A DNA stretch of 41,174 nucleotides, from NCBI GenBank assembly GCA_964347945.1, contig CAYGAW010000056.1, positions 1-41,174 of the forward strand. The letters run 5' to 3'. The number at the start of each line of letters is the position of its first letter. The first letter of the stretch is position 1. Below the pieces are notes generated by a model that saw only the letters and a list, made by a program, of their open reading frames with translations, searched no databases and was not told the origin of the DNA. The translations under genes and the position numbers were made by a program. Positions 8,204 to 16,387 of this stretch are shown piece after piece. Source of the DNA: CAYGAW01 sp964347945. Lineage in GTDB: Bacteria > Chloroflexota > Anaerolineae > UBA7937 > B3-Chlor.

Positions 8204-9212
8204 GAGCGCCGTGACAGGTGGCTATCAAGAGCGAGGACCGAAGACGAGGAGGCTAGTTCTTGCCACCGTAGCCGGTGGCGTGATTCTGACCTTTGTGATT
8301 GGAGGTGCAGTGCTCGTGCGCGGAGTGATGGGCACCATCGCCGCTGCCCTGCAGCCCACCTCCACGCCGTCCCCTACTTCGACCCCCGCGCCTACCTATA
8401 CCCCTACCTTCACACCGGTGCCGACGGCTACTTCCACTCCGACGCCGGAGATCGTTGAACCCCAGGACCACTACTGGTTAGCGCGGCCATTTGGCGCGGA
8501 AAACAACAACGAACCTAGTCGCTTCTACCCTTACGGCTCCACCGGGCGGGGAAAGTACCGCATCCACCACGGTGCCGATTTCCCAAACCCATTTGGCACG
8601 CCTGTATACGCCGCGGCCAGCGGCCGGATCATCGTAGCCGGTTCGGATGAGCGCACCATGTATGGCGAGAGGGTCGGCTTCTACGGCCAGCTGGTGATCT
8701 TACAGCTGGACCAGCAGCATCACGATCACAAGGTCTGGGTCCTGTACGGCCATCTCTCACAGGTGCACGTCGACTTCTTGCAGGAGGTTGAGGAAGGCGA
8801 TCTCATCGGCGAGGTAGGTATGACCGGAGTGGCCATAGGACCGCATCTGCACCTCGAGGTGCGGGTTGGCGAGAATAGTTATCAACACACGCATAACCCC
8901 GAACTCTGGCTGCGTCCCTTACCCGGCAAGGGCACAATCGCGGGTCAATTGCTCGATTCCGACGGCCGGCCACTTCCGGAGCAGTCCATCACATTCCACC
9001 GCAAGGAGAGTCCCAATCGACGGTGGCAAGATGTCACTACCTATCCATCCAGTGAAGTAAACGCTGATGACGAGTGGATGGAGAACTTCGTCTTGAGCGA
9101 CGTGCCAGTCGGTGAGTACTTGACGAGAACATATGTGAACGATCACCTGTACACGGCAGAGGTCACCGTCGACGAGGCCAAAACCAGCTTTGTGACCATC
9201 GAAGTCCCGTAA
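8202..9212 (+). CDS. Membrane-anchored M23 (LytM/NlpD-type) peptidase with C-terminal beta domain
   Basis: The protein has one N-terminal membrane helix (about residues 19-42), a Thr/Pro linker (about 50-85), an M23 domain (about 95-235) and a C-terminal beta-sandwich-like domain (GTIAGQLLDSDGRPL onward) resembling carboxypeptidase-regulatory or FN3-like modules. Zn-ligand motifs are intact: HHGADF (H...D) and GPHLHLEV (HxH). The family cleaves peptide cross-bridges of peptidoglycan or serves as an envelope regulator, and intact ligands favour an active enzyme. The ATG at 8202 lies inside a perfect -10 box, so the functional start may be the in-frame GTG at 8211, perhaps leaderless. It is divergent from rfaE2-murJ, and the context is cell-wall remodelling. 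Confidence 0.92.
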   Translation: MSAVTGGYQERGPKTRRLVLATVAGGVILTFVIGGAVLVRGVMGTIAAALQPTSTPSPTSTPAPTYTPTFTPVPTATSTPTPEIVEPQDHYWLARPFGAENNNEPSRFYPYGSTGRGKYRIHHGADFPNPFGTPVYAAASGRIIVAGSDERTMYGERVGFYGQLVILQLDQQHHDHKVWVLYGHLSQVHVDFLQEVEEGDLIGEVGMTGVAIGPHLHLEVRVGENSYQHTHNPELWLRPLPGKGTIAGQLLDSDGRPLPEQSITFHRKESPNRRWQDVTTYPSSEVNADDEWMENFVLSDVPVGEYLTRTYVNDHLYTAEVTVDEAKTSFVTIEVP

Positions 9213-9243
9213 GTGGACCCGGAGCTCGCATCGAACATCATCG

Positions 9244-9570
9244 TGGGGGGCTAGCCTCCTGGTCGACCTGCGGAAATGTCCGACCTGTGGAGCCATGAAT
9301 CCAGTGGACAGCAGGTCCTGTGGTGCCTGCGGAAGTAAGTCTCTTGAACCTGAAGGTCAAGTCGGTCCCGCAGAATGGTGAGGCATCCACACTGCCCGAT
9401 GAAGCTGCCGAGTTCGCCGTGATTCTCTGTGAGAAGCTCGTTCCCGGACGGAATCCTGGCGCGGGGCCACGCAGGAGGCCAGACTTGACATCAGAGATGC
9501 TCGTGCTCATGAAGTCACCTGGGCCCGCTTTGCGCCCCGTGGCGACCGCACGTTGGCCATCCTGGACTGA
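9244..9570 (+). pseudogene. Decayed zinc-ribbon protein remnant
   Basis: One frame encodes KCPTCGAMNPVDSRSCGACG (Cys codons from 9277), a CxxC-x10-CxxC zinc ribbon. That frame has no ATG, GTG or TTG immediately before it and stops at 9379-9381. Protein-like sequence then continues in the other frames: EASTLPDEAAEFAVI in the next, and EVTWARFAPRGDRTLAILD ending at 9570 in the third. The picture fits a gene that lost its start and took at least two frameshifts. Alternatively only the ribbon is real and the rest is chance. The parent family is not identified. Confidence 0.35.
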
Positions 9571-9664
9571 GGCCCGTAGCGGAAGTCTGCGCGCCGCCTC
9601 CTAGCCGTGACTCCGTGGGTCGAAGGCCTCTGGTCTCTCTCTGGCAGTTCTCCTGCGTTCAACC

Positions 9665-9693
9665 TTGCAATTATCTCTGGCTGGTGATAAACT
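9665..9693 (+). promoter_or_regulatory. Candidate dnaX promoter
   Basis: TTGCAA (9665-9670) and TAAACT (9688-9693) have a 17-base spacer. They lie about 90 bases before the preferred dnaX start. Both boxes match consensus at 4 of 6 positions. Confidence 0.4.
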
Positions 9694-9781
9694 AAGCAGG
9701 AGCCTCAGGCCCGACTGCGCGGCGTGCCGGCAGCAGCCGGGACTGCCTTCTGACCCCAAGGAGCGCTTTAGGAAAAGAGCT

Positions 9782-11410
9782 GTGTCCCAGGCCTTTTATC
9801 GCAAGTGGCGACCGCGAACCTTTGACGAGGTCGTCGGGCAGAGCCACGTGACGCAGACCCTCCACCATGGTGTGAAGAGCGGTCGCATAGTACATGCGTA
9901 CCTGTTCAGCGGCCCAAGGGGAACAGGGAAGACATCGACAGCCCGCATACTGGCCAAGGCAGTGAACTGCCTGAGCGAGAGCGATGACAGACCGTGCAAC
10001 GTATGTCAGATGTGTCAGGCCGTAGATGAGGGCCGGCTGATTGATCTGATTGAGATAGACGCAGCATCCAACAGAGGGATAGACGACATCAGGAACCTGA
10101 GGGAGAGGATTGCCTTCGCCCCCAGCGAGGCCAGGTACAAGTTCTACATCATAGATGAAGTACACATGCTCACCCCTCAGGCGTTCAATGCCCTGCTGAA
10201 GACGCTGGAAGAACCCCCGGGTCACGCGATCCTAGTCCTCGCCACGACCGAGCCGCAAGAGATCCCGGCGACCGTCCTTTCGCGGTGCCAGCGGTTTGAT
10301 TTCCGCCCCATCCCACTTGAAGCCATGATAGCCAAGCTGCGGGCAATTGCCGCTGAGGAAGGGCTAGGGGCGAATGAGGCCGCCCTGGATCTTATCGCGC
10401 GGCAAGCCACAGGGAGCATGCGTGACGCCGAAAGCCTTCTGGATCAATTGGCCTCATACAGAGGAGAGGAGATCACGCTCCGGCGGGTCCAAACGATGCT
10501 GGGCACGGTCTCCCACCAAGAGATAGCGGACCTCGTAGATCATCTGGCAACTCGCGATGTCGCCGCAGGACTTGATCGGATTGGCCAAGCTGTCGTCGAT
10601 GGCGCCGATCCGCGTCAGCTGAACAAAGAACTTCTGGAATACCTCAGGGGCCTGTTGCTGATGAAAACGACCAACGCTGGTCCCCAGTACACAACTGAGG
10701 AGCAGCGAAGCCAGATGGCGCGTCAGGCAGAGTCTTTCACGCTGGATAGGCTGGTGGCGACCATCAAGCTATTCAGCCAAGCTGCTCAGGATTCCAAAGC
10801 AGCGTCACGGCCTCAACTACCTCTAGAGCTGGCTTTCGTAGAAGCCACTCTTTCTCCGGAACGGGAAGCTGCGCCCACGCCTCAGTACTCAGCCTCCGAC
10901 GAACAGTCACAGGAGGAGACTGAGGAGAGGACGACAACGGTACCTCAAGTTGAGCATAGTCCTAGCAGGACACGTCCTCAGGCCGATTCTCGACCGAAGC
11001 CCTCCAAATTGAAAGACAGCGCAGCTCCGCCTGGGGGGAAAGGGAAAGCAGCGCCTCTGGAGAGGCTCCAGAACAACTGGACGCAGATCCTGGCCGCGAT
11101 AAAGGCGACCAGCATGCATCTGGAGGCTGTGATCAAGGACTGTCCAGCCGTGGCGGTGGACGGTGATGTGGTCACCCTTAGGGCTCGGTCTCGGTTTCAC
11201 AAGGAAAGACTGGAGGAGAATAGAGCGCGCCAATCTGTGGAAGAAGAGATCAGCAAGATCATGGGCCAACCTTGCCGAATCAAGTGTATCCTGACCTCTG
11301 ACAAGGAGCAGCAAGAACCCCAACGACCGGACGACGTAGAATCCCTGGCAGAGGACCCCGTGGTAAAGGCGGGCCTCGAGCTGGGCGGCAAGATCGGTCG
11401 CATCCAATGA
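9782..11410 (+). CDS. dnaX: DNA polymerase III clamp-loader subunit gamma/tau
   Basis: This 542-residue protein is an AAA+ clamp loader. It starts SQAFYRKWRPRTFDEVVGQ, the classic DnaX N-terminus. The P-loop GPRGTGKT is at 44-51. The zinc module is complete: Cys63, Cys72, Cys75, Cys78. Walker B is YIIDEVHML, sensor 1 is LATTEP, and the arginine-finger region is LSRCQRF. The C-terminal third (about 400-460) is a charged low-complexity linker, then a short domain (LERLQNNWTQILAAIK). I chose GTG 9782 because family similarity begins there and an AGGA site lies about 8 bases upstream. A TTG at 9665 would add 39 unlike residues. No slippery sequence for a programmed gamma frameshift was noticed. 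Confidence 0.96.
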   Translation: MSQAFYRKWRPRTFDEVVGQSHVTQTLHHGVKSGRIVHAYLFSGPRGTGKTSTARILAKAVNCLSESDDRPCNVCQMCQAVDEGRLIDLIEIDAASNRGIDDIRNLRERIAFAPSEARYKFYIIDEVHMLTPQAFNALLKTLEEPPGHAILVLATTEPQEIPATVLSRCQRFDFRPIPLEAMIAKLRAIAAEEGLGANEAALDLIARQATGSMRDAESLLDQLASYRGEEITLRRVQTMLGTVSHQEIADLVDHLATRDVAAGLDRIGQAVVDGADPRQLNKELLEYLRGLLLMKTTNAGPQYTTEEQRSQMARQAESFTLDRLVATIKLFSQAAQDSKAASRPQLPLELAFVEATLSPEREAAPTPQYSASDEQSQEETEERTTTVPQVEHSPSRTRPQADSRPKPSKLKDSAAPPGGKGKAAPLERLQNNWTQILAAIKATSMHLEAVIKDCPAVAVDGDVVTLRARSRFHKERLEENRARQSVEEEISKIMGQPCRIKCILTSDKEQQEPQRPDDVESLAEDPVVKAGLELGGKIGRIQ

Positions 11411-11419
11411 ATCTACCTC

Positions 11420-11448
11420 TTGACAGGGCACGATCGGGAAACTGCAAT
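11420..11448 (+). promoter_or_regulatory. Candidate promoter of ybaB-recR
   Basis: A perfect TTGACA (11420-11425), a 17-base spacer and TGCAAT (11443-11448) lie 78 bases before the ybaB start. Confidence 0.5.
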
Positions 11449-11526
11449 GGTGTAGGCACTGCCAGCATTTCATTGTCGCGCTTCTGATGACCTGTCGGTG
11501 AAGAGCCACAGGAAGGAGTATGTAGA

Positions 11527-11865
11527 GTGGCGAGAAAGAAGAAAGGCCAGTTCAGGGGCCAACCGGGGTCCACTCTGAAACAGGTGCAAGAGTTGCAGGC
11601 CAAGATGCTGGAGGCTCAAGAAGCTTTGGGCCAGCAAACTGTCAGCACGTCGGTGGGTGGCGGCGCTGTCACAGTGGTGATGACTGGTCATCACAAGTTG
11701 CAGTCCATCGAAATCTCCCCGGAGGTCGTTGACCCAGAAGATGTGGAGATGCTGCAAGACCTTATCATCGCCGCGGTCAATGAGGCTTCGGAGAAAGCCG
11801 GAGAACTAGCCGCGCAGAACCTGGCCAGCATTACCGGTGGCCTTGGCATACCAGGACTGATGTAG
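11527..11865 (+). CDS. ybaB: YbaB/EbfC-family nucleoid-associated protein
   Basis: This 112-residue protein has the family features: a basic N-terminus (ARKKKGQFRG), an amphipathic helix LKQVQELQAKMLEAQEAL, a central strand region with GGGAVTVVMTGHHKLQSIEISPEVVD, and a Gly/Leu/Met-rich tail ending GLGIPGLM. The family binds DNA as a dimer and is typically encoded between dnaX and recR, exactly the order here. The start GTG 11527 has GGAAGGAG 8 bases upstream. recR follows with only 1 base between stop and start. Confidence in the family is high. The cellular role remains poorly defined in general. Confidence 0.94.
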   Translation: MARKKKGQFRGQPGSTLKQVQELQAKMLEAQEALGQQTVSTSVGGGAVTVVMTGHHKLQSIEISPEVVDPEDVEMLQDLIIAAVNEASEKAGELAAQNLASITGGLGIPGLM

Positions 11866-11866
11866 T

Positions 11867-12466
11867 ATGCGACCAGTACCCCGATCAGTCGAGCGGCTAA
11901 TCGAGGAACTGAACCGTCTGCCGGGTATAGGCCCCAAGACCGCCTCGCGATTGACTTTCTATCTGCTACGGTCGCCGCAAGAACAGGTGCAAGCCTTGGC
12001 CGAGGCGATCGGCGAACTCAGGGAGCAGGTCGTCAGTTGTTCGGTGTGCTTCAACATTGCGGAGACCGATCCCTGCTCCATCTGCAATGAGGCGCAACGA
12101 GACCGTTCCGTGATCTGTGTCGTGGAAGAACCTTTGGACGTCTTGGCGATCGAGAGGACACGAGAGTATGATGGCCTCTACCACGTCCTACACGGTGCCA
12201 TTTCACCGGTAGAAGGCATAGGCCCCGAAGACCTCAAGATAGCAGAACTTGTGCAGCGCTTGCGCGGTCATCCAGCTGAGGAGATCATTCTGGCAACCAA
12301 CCCCAACCTGGAGGGGGAGTCTACGGCTATGTATGTCTCCCGGCAACTGGCTCCTTTGGGCGTGCGAGTGACTCGTCTTGCCCACGGCCTGCCCATGGGA
12401 GGCGATCTGGAGTATGCTGATGAGGTGACCCTGACCCGAGCGCTGGAAGGCAGGAGGGAGATGTAG
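11867..12466 (+). CDS. recR: Recombination mediator protein RecR
   Basis: This 199-residue protein is of canonical RecR length. It has the helix-hairpin-helix segment LNRLPGIGPKTASRLTFYLL near the N-terminus. A C4 zinc finger follows (CSVCFNIAETDPCSIC, about residues 57-72). The Toprim domain includes ICVVEEPLDVLAIE and later EIILATNPNLEGESTAMY, and the C-terminal VTRLAHGLPMGGDLEYADEVTLTRALEGR is a family hallmark. It acts with RecO/RecF in loading RecA at gapped DNA. ATG 11867 follows the ybaB stop by 1 base, so the two are translationally coupled. Confidence 0.97.
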   Translation: MRPVPRSVERLIEELNRLPGIGPKTASRLTFYLLRSPQEQVQALAEAIGELREQVVSCSVCFNIAETDPCSICNEAQRDRSVICVVEEPLDVLAIERTREYDGLYHVLHGAISPVEGIGPEDLKIAELVQRLRGHPAEEIILATNPNLEGESTAMYVSRQLAPLGVRVTRLAHGLPMGGDLEYADEVTLTRALEGRREM

Positions 12467-12546
12467 CGCCCATCGTTGAAAACAAAGCAAGGCGCACCAA
12501 CTTACAGGCCGCGAAGTTGCGGCGAAGAGCATGACAGGAGGATACT

Positions 12547-13398
12547 TTGGCAGAACTCGGCCGATTGCTACGCGAGGCCCGCGAGAAAAAGGGCCTGTCC
12601 ATCGCAGAGGTGGAACAGGAGACCAGGATAAGGCAACCGCTCATCGAGGCGTTGGAGGAAGAGAACTACGAGAATGTACCAGCGGGAATTTACCGCAAGG
12701 GTCTCCTCCGCAGCTACGCCCAGTACTTGGGTCTAGATCTCAAGGAGGTCATGGCCCTATACGGCGGCGACGAAGTGCAAGTCGGCCCTACCCCCCCTGT
12801 TGCTGAGGGCTTTGAACCGCCCAAAGGTATGACCATATCATCGTGGCTCTTCATAGACTTGTTCTTGGGAGCGCTTATAGTTGCGTCAATTGCAGTCGTA
12901 GGAGTCCTCGCCTACAACCGGGGTTTACCGGCTTCACCCCTGTCCACGCCAACTCCAACTCGCAGCGCCAGCCTGGCCTCACCCGTTCTGCAACTGACCC
13001 CAACCAACACTCCATCCCCAAGCTTCACACCCACTCAGATGCCGTCGGGCCGCCTCCAAGCGGACGTGGAAATCGTCGCTCGAACTTGGCTCGAGGTCAT
13101 GGTCGATCGTGAGCCTGCGTTCCGTGGGCTGATCGAGGCAGGCACGAATTGGTCGTGGTTCGCCGAAGATAGCATCGCCATGCATGTTGGTAACGCTGGC
13201 GGGGTTCTAGTAACGATCAACGGGCAAGAGCTAGGACCCCTCGGTGAGGAAGATGAAGTGGTAGACATCGAATGGACGTGGGAGAGCCTCCACGCCACGC
13301 CAGAGCCTCTCTCGACAGGGATACCGCCAGCTCCCACTCCTTTCGGCACCGCAGTCATCACTGCGACCATGGTCCCGACACCCAGCCCCGGCCCTTGA
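12547..13398 (+). CDS. RodZ-like membrane protein (HTH_25 + DUF4115-like domain)
   Basis: This 283-residue protein has an N-terminal helix-turn-helix (GRLLREAREKKGLSIAEVEQ, then IYRKGLLRSYAQYLGLD; about 1-75), one membrane helix (about 98-122), a Thr/Pro/Ser linker (about 128-165) and a C-terminal beta domain (VEIVARTWLEVMVD...FRGLIEAGTNWSWFAEDSIAMHVGNAGG). This matches the RodZ/DUF4115 architecture that links MreB-type cytoskeleton and cell shape in other bacteria. No mreB is in the window, so I avoid the gene name. The start is TTG 12547 with a strong AGGAGG about 7 bases upstream. It ends 8 bases before the preferred rimO start, consistent with co-transcription. Confidence 0.88.
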   Translation: MAELGRLLREAREKKGLSIAEVEQETRIRQPLIEALEEENYENVPAGIYRKGLLRSYAQYLGLDLKEVMALYGGDEVQVGPTPPVAEGFEPPKGMTISSWLFIDLFLGALIVASIAVVGVLAYNRGLPASPLSTPTPTRSASLASPVLQLTPTNTPSPSFTPTQMPSGRLQADVEIVARTWLEVMVDREPAFRGLIEAGTNWSWFAEDSIAMHVGNAGGVLVTINGQELGPLGEEDEVVDIEWTWESLHATPEPLSTGIPPAPTPFGTAVITATMVPTPSPGP

Positions 13399-13406
13399 GC
13401 CCAAGC

Positions 13407-14744
13407 ATGCGTTTCTATCTGCTTTCCCTCGGCTGCCCCAAGAACTTGGTCGAGTCCGAGGGGATGAGGGAACTCCTCCGTCAGGCCGGCTACCAGTCAG
13501 CTGACCACCCCGAAAATGCAGGTATCTTGATTGTCAATACGTGCGGGTTCATCGACCGCGCCAAGGAGGAGTCCGTGGCCACCCTCCGCGAACTAGGTGA
13601 AACGAAGAGACCTGACCAGTACCTCGTCGCTGCGGGCTGCATGGCCGAACGATATGGTGGCGAAATGAGGCAGATGGTTCCTTCCCTGGACGGAATCATC
13701 GGCACTCAGCGATGGACAGAGATTGCCCAGCTCGCAGAAAGCCTGTTGACAGATCACAGACCGGGTGCGCTCCACCAGCTGCCACAGCCGGGCGCGAGCC
13801 ATCCGGTGATCCATCCCCTGCCCCGCCACTGCCCCGGCCTGGCGACTGCTTATGTCAAAATCGCCGAGGGTTGCGACGCTCCCTGTGCTTTCTGTGCCAT
13901 CCCGCAGATCAAAGGCACCTTTCGGAGCAAGCCCAAGGAAGCGATATTGACCGAGGTTCGGCAACTCGTCCAACAAGACGTTAGGGAGATCATCCTCATC
14001 GCCCAGGATATCACCGCCTACGGACGTGACCGGGGAGAGAGAGACGCCCTTCCATCGCTCATTGGCGACATCCTGACCACGGTGCCGACTCTACACTGGC
14101 TTCGACTTATGTATACCTACCCCCAACACGTCACCCCACGACTCATCGAAACCATGGTCTCCAACCCGCAGATCTGTCACTACCTGGATCTGCCGTTGCA
14201 GCACGCTCATCCGGACGTGCTGCGTCGCATGAACCGGCCCCACCATATGGGTAAGATTCGCTCACTCATGGCGCGCTTGCGGCAAGCAATGCCTGACATC
14301 GCTCTACGCACATCCTTCATCGTGGGCTACCCGGGCGAGACCGAAGAGGAGTTTGAAGGCCTCTTGGAGTTCATGAAGCAGGCGCAGTTCGACAGAGTGG
14401 GCATCTTCACCTACTCTCAGGAGGAAGGGACAAACGCTGCTCGACTGCCAGATCAGGTGCCGGACAACGTGAAGCAAGACCGCTACGAGTTGGCCATGGC
14501 CCTGCAACAAAGCATCTCATGGAGAAAGAACGAGGACTTCGTTGGCCAACAATTGGAAGTGTTGATCGAAGGGGTAGGCGATGGTATCAGTGTGGGCCGC
14601 TCCTACAGAGACGCACCTGAGGTCGACGGCATGGTCCTCATAGAGAGGGAACTGCCGGTTGGCGAATTCTGTTGGGTGAAGATCAGGACCGCATTGGAGT
14701 ATGACCTTGTGGGGGAACCAGCGGAGAGCCCCTGGAAACGCTGA
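13407..14744 (+). CDS. rimO: Ribosomal protein S12 methylthiotransferase RimO
   Basis: This 445-residue radical-SAM methylthiotransferase has an N-terminal MTTase domain with cluster cysteines in LGCPKN, VNTCGF and AAGCMAE. The radical-SAM motif is CDAPCAFCAIP (CxxxCxxC). A C-terminal TRAM-like segment has GDGISVGRSYRDAPEVDG. Methylthiolation of Asp in ribosomal protein S12 is the known reaction of RimO. LGCPKN, GFIDRAKEES and the YxDAPEVDG signature favour RimO over MiaB. ATG 13407 is chosen because it directly begins the conserved domain. An in-frame TTG at 13395 overlaps the preceding stop and could be used by coupling. It converges with znuB, with a 13-base gap. Confidence 0.95.
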   Translation: MRFYLLSLGCPKNLVESEGMRELLRQAGYQSADHPENAGILIVNTCGFIDRAKEESVATLRELGETKRPDQYLVAAGCMAERYGGEMRQMVPSLDGIIGTQRWTEIAQLAESLLTDHRPGALHQLPQPGASHPVIHPLPRHCPGLATAYVKIAEGCDAPCAFCAIPQIKGTFRSKPKEAILTEVRQLVQQDVREIILIAQDITAYGRDRGERDALPSLIGDILTTVPTLHWLRLMYTYPQHVTPRLIETMVSNPQICHYLDLPLQHAHPDVLRRMNRPHHMGKIRSLMARLRQAMPDIALRTSFIVGYPGETEEEFEGLLEFMKQAQFDRVGIFTYSQEEGTNAARLPDQVPDNVKQDRYELAMALQQSISWRKNEDFVGQQLEVLIEGVGDGISVGRSYRDAPEVDGMVLIERELPVGEFCWVKIRTALEYDLVGEPAESPWKR

Positions 14745-14757
14745 GCCTGTCAGTGGG

Positions 14758-15576
14758 TCAGCTGTGCGCCCCGCGCGGGGTCAACGACTTGGAGATCATC
14801 ACCACCAGGAAGGCGCAGGCCGCAGTCAGCACAATCGTGGCCCCTGAGGTCAGGTTCAGCAGATAGGAAAGGAAGAGCCCTACCGTGGTGAACACAAGGC
14901 CAAGCATGACAGAGATGGCCATCATCCTCCTCAGATCTGAGGTGAACCTTTGGCTAATGGCAGCAGGCATTGTCAGCAGTGCGATCACCAAGATCAACCC
15001 CACAACCCGCATCAACATCACGACCGTCATGGCCACCAGGCATAGAAGAAGTAGCTGAATCGCACCGACACGCACGTTCGCGGTAGAGGCATGGGTCTTG
15101 TCAAAGGAAATCGCCAGAAGTTCCTTGTAGAACACCATCACCAGCGCAACTATCATAGCATCGAGGATAGCCATGATCAACAAGTCAGCCCTCGGAACCG
15201 TCAATATGCTACCGAACAGGTAGCTCATCAGGTCAGCGGCGTAGCCCGGTGTCAAGTCGATGAAGATGACACCCGTGGCCATGCCGACCGCCCACAGCAT
15301 GCCGATGATTGTATCGGCGCGCTCCCGGGCCTTGCGCTGCACTGCACCCATGGTCACTGCGCCTCCAAGACTGAACGTGATGGCGCCCACGACCGGATTG
15401 ATTCCCAGGTAATACCCTAGCCCAATGCCTCCGTATGCAGCGTGAGCAATGCCTCCGCTGATGAAAACGATGCGATTCACCACCACATACGTGCCGATGA
15501 CCCCGCAGGCGATGCTGACCAACACTCCAGCCATTACGGCCCTCTGCATGAACTCCAGCTGCAGTACCTCGATCAT
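14758..15576 (-). CDS. znuB: Metal (Zn/Mn) ABC transporter permease, ZnuB/MntB type
   Basis: This 272-residue protein has about eight or nine hydrophobic segments and typical ABC-3 family motifs: AVMAGVLVSIACGVIGTYVVVNR, GGIAHAAYGGIGLGYYLG and ALLTMPAAISQRFTSDLRRM. It forms the membrane channel of the uptake system with the ZnuC-like ATPase and ZnuA-like binding protein encoded upstream. The start ATG 15576 overlaps the ATPase stop by 4 bases (ATGA). It is the last gene of the Fur-regulator-znuACB cluster and converges on rimO. The metal (zinc or manganese) cannot be decided from the permease. The symbol is given by context. Confidence 0.92.
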   Translation of the reverse strand: MIEVLQLEFMQRAVMAGVLVSIACGVIGTYVVVNRIVFISGGIAHAAYGGIGLGYYLGINPVVGAITFSLGGAVTMGAVQRKARERADTIIGMLWAVGMATGVIFIDLTPGYAADLMSYLFGSILTVPRADLLIMAILDAMIVALVMVFYKELLAISFDKTHASTANVRVGAIQLLLLCLVAMTVVMLMRVVGLILVIALLTMPAAISQRFTSDLRRMMAISVMLGLVFTTVGLFLSYLLNLTSGATIVLTAACAFLVVMISKSLTPRGAHS

Positions 15577-16352
15577 TCTTGCCCTCCCTCGAAATGATGC
15601 AGTTCCAGCACCCGGTGCGCCATGCCGTGGGCGATCAAGTCGACAGGACAGTGATAGGCCGCCTCCAGCATCTCGGGGGTGATTTCCTTCGACGCATGAT
15701 AGACAAGGCGGCGGTTGAGACAGGCGATTGTCTTCACATACGAGGATACTACCCCGATGTCGTGAGACACCAGAATGATGGTCACACTCTGATTCAGTTC
15801 CTGGAGTAGCTCGTAGATGCTACCAACGACGGGAGTGTCCACACTGGCGGTGGGCTCGTCCAACAGCAGGATCTTCGGCTGACTTGCCAACGCCCTTGCC
15901 ACGTACACGCGTTGCCTCTCACCTCCTGACAACTGCCCTATCTGCCGATCCCTGAAGTCCAGCATGGCTACTCGATCCAGCACATTGGCCACGACTTCTC
16001 TGTCCTCTTGAGTATAGCGATGAAACAATCCGCGACGACCCAGCCGACCCATCATCGCCACATCCCACACGCTGATCGGAAACGCGTGGTCGAACTCACT
16101 GCCTTGTGGCACGTATCCGATGAACCGCCGGGCCTCCTCAGGACTACGCCCGAGGACGCGAATGTGTCCGCGAGTGGGTGGGATCAGACCTAGAAGTACC
16201 TTGAGCAGACTAGTCTTCCCTCCACCATTGGGGCCGATGATGCCTATGAAGTCTTTCTCGTAGACCGACAAGTCTATGTCTTCCAGTACAGGTGTACCAT
16301 CATAATGCACCCACAAGTTCTCCACCCGAATGACCTCAGGCTTCGCTTGCAT
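15573..16352 (-). CDS. znuC: Metal (Zn/Mn) ABC transporter ATP-binding protein, ZnuC type
   Basis: This 259-residue ATPase has Walker A GPNGGGKTSLLK (about 40-51), Q-loop YVPQGSEFDHAFPISVWDVAMMG, signature LSGGERQRVYVARAL, Walker B KILLLDEPTASVD and switch HDIGVV. The Q-loop context (FPISVxDVVxMGR) is characteristic of the metal-uptake ABC family. ATG 16352 is preceded by GGAGG with 7-base spacing. It lies 35 bases after the binding-protein gene and overlaps the permease by 4 bases. Confidence 0.95.
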   Translation of the reverse strand: MQAKPEVIRVENLWVHYDGTPVLEDIDLSVYEKDFIGIIGPNGGGKTSLLKVLLGLIPPTRGHIRVLGRSPEEARRFIGYVPQGSEFDHAFPISVWDVAMMGRLGRRGLFHRYTQEDREVVANVLDRVAMLDFRDRQIGQLSGGERQRVYVARALASQPKILLLDEPTASVDTPVVGSIYELLQELNQSVTIILVSHDIGVVSSYVKTIACLNRRLVYHASKEITPEMLEAAYHCPVDLIAHGMAHRVLELHHFEGGQE

Positions 16353-16387
16353 GAGCTTTCCTCCATTTCACACGGTAGATGAACGTG

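Larger units (their letters stand above)
9213..9781. other. 569-base gap between M23 gene and dnaX
   Basis: The gap holds a zinc-ribbon coding remnant without a start codon (see the pseudogene entry) and a candidate dnaX promoter. No intact gene is seen. An SRP RNA, which sits before dnaX in some bacteria, was looked for and not recognised. Confidence 0.6.

Noticed and set aside
8305..8460. Repetitive ACC/CCT-rich DNA as a tandem repeat or CRISPR-like array
   Set aside because: It encodes the Thr/Pro linker of the M23 protein. Units are irregular and without spacers.
9700..9750. Possible SRP (4.5S) RNA before dnaX
   Set aside because: TCAGGCCCG and GCAGCAGCC are present, but the GGAA-tetraloop core between the symmetric loops is absent, and the spacing is wrong.
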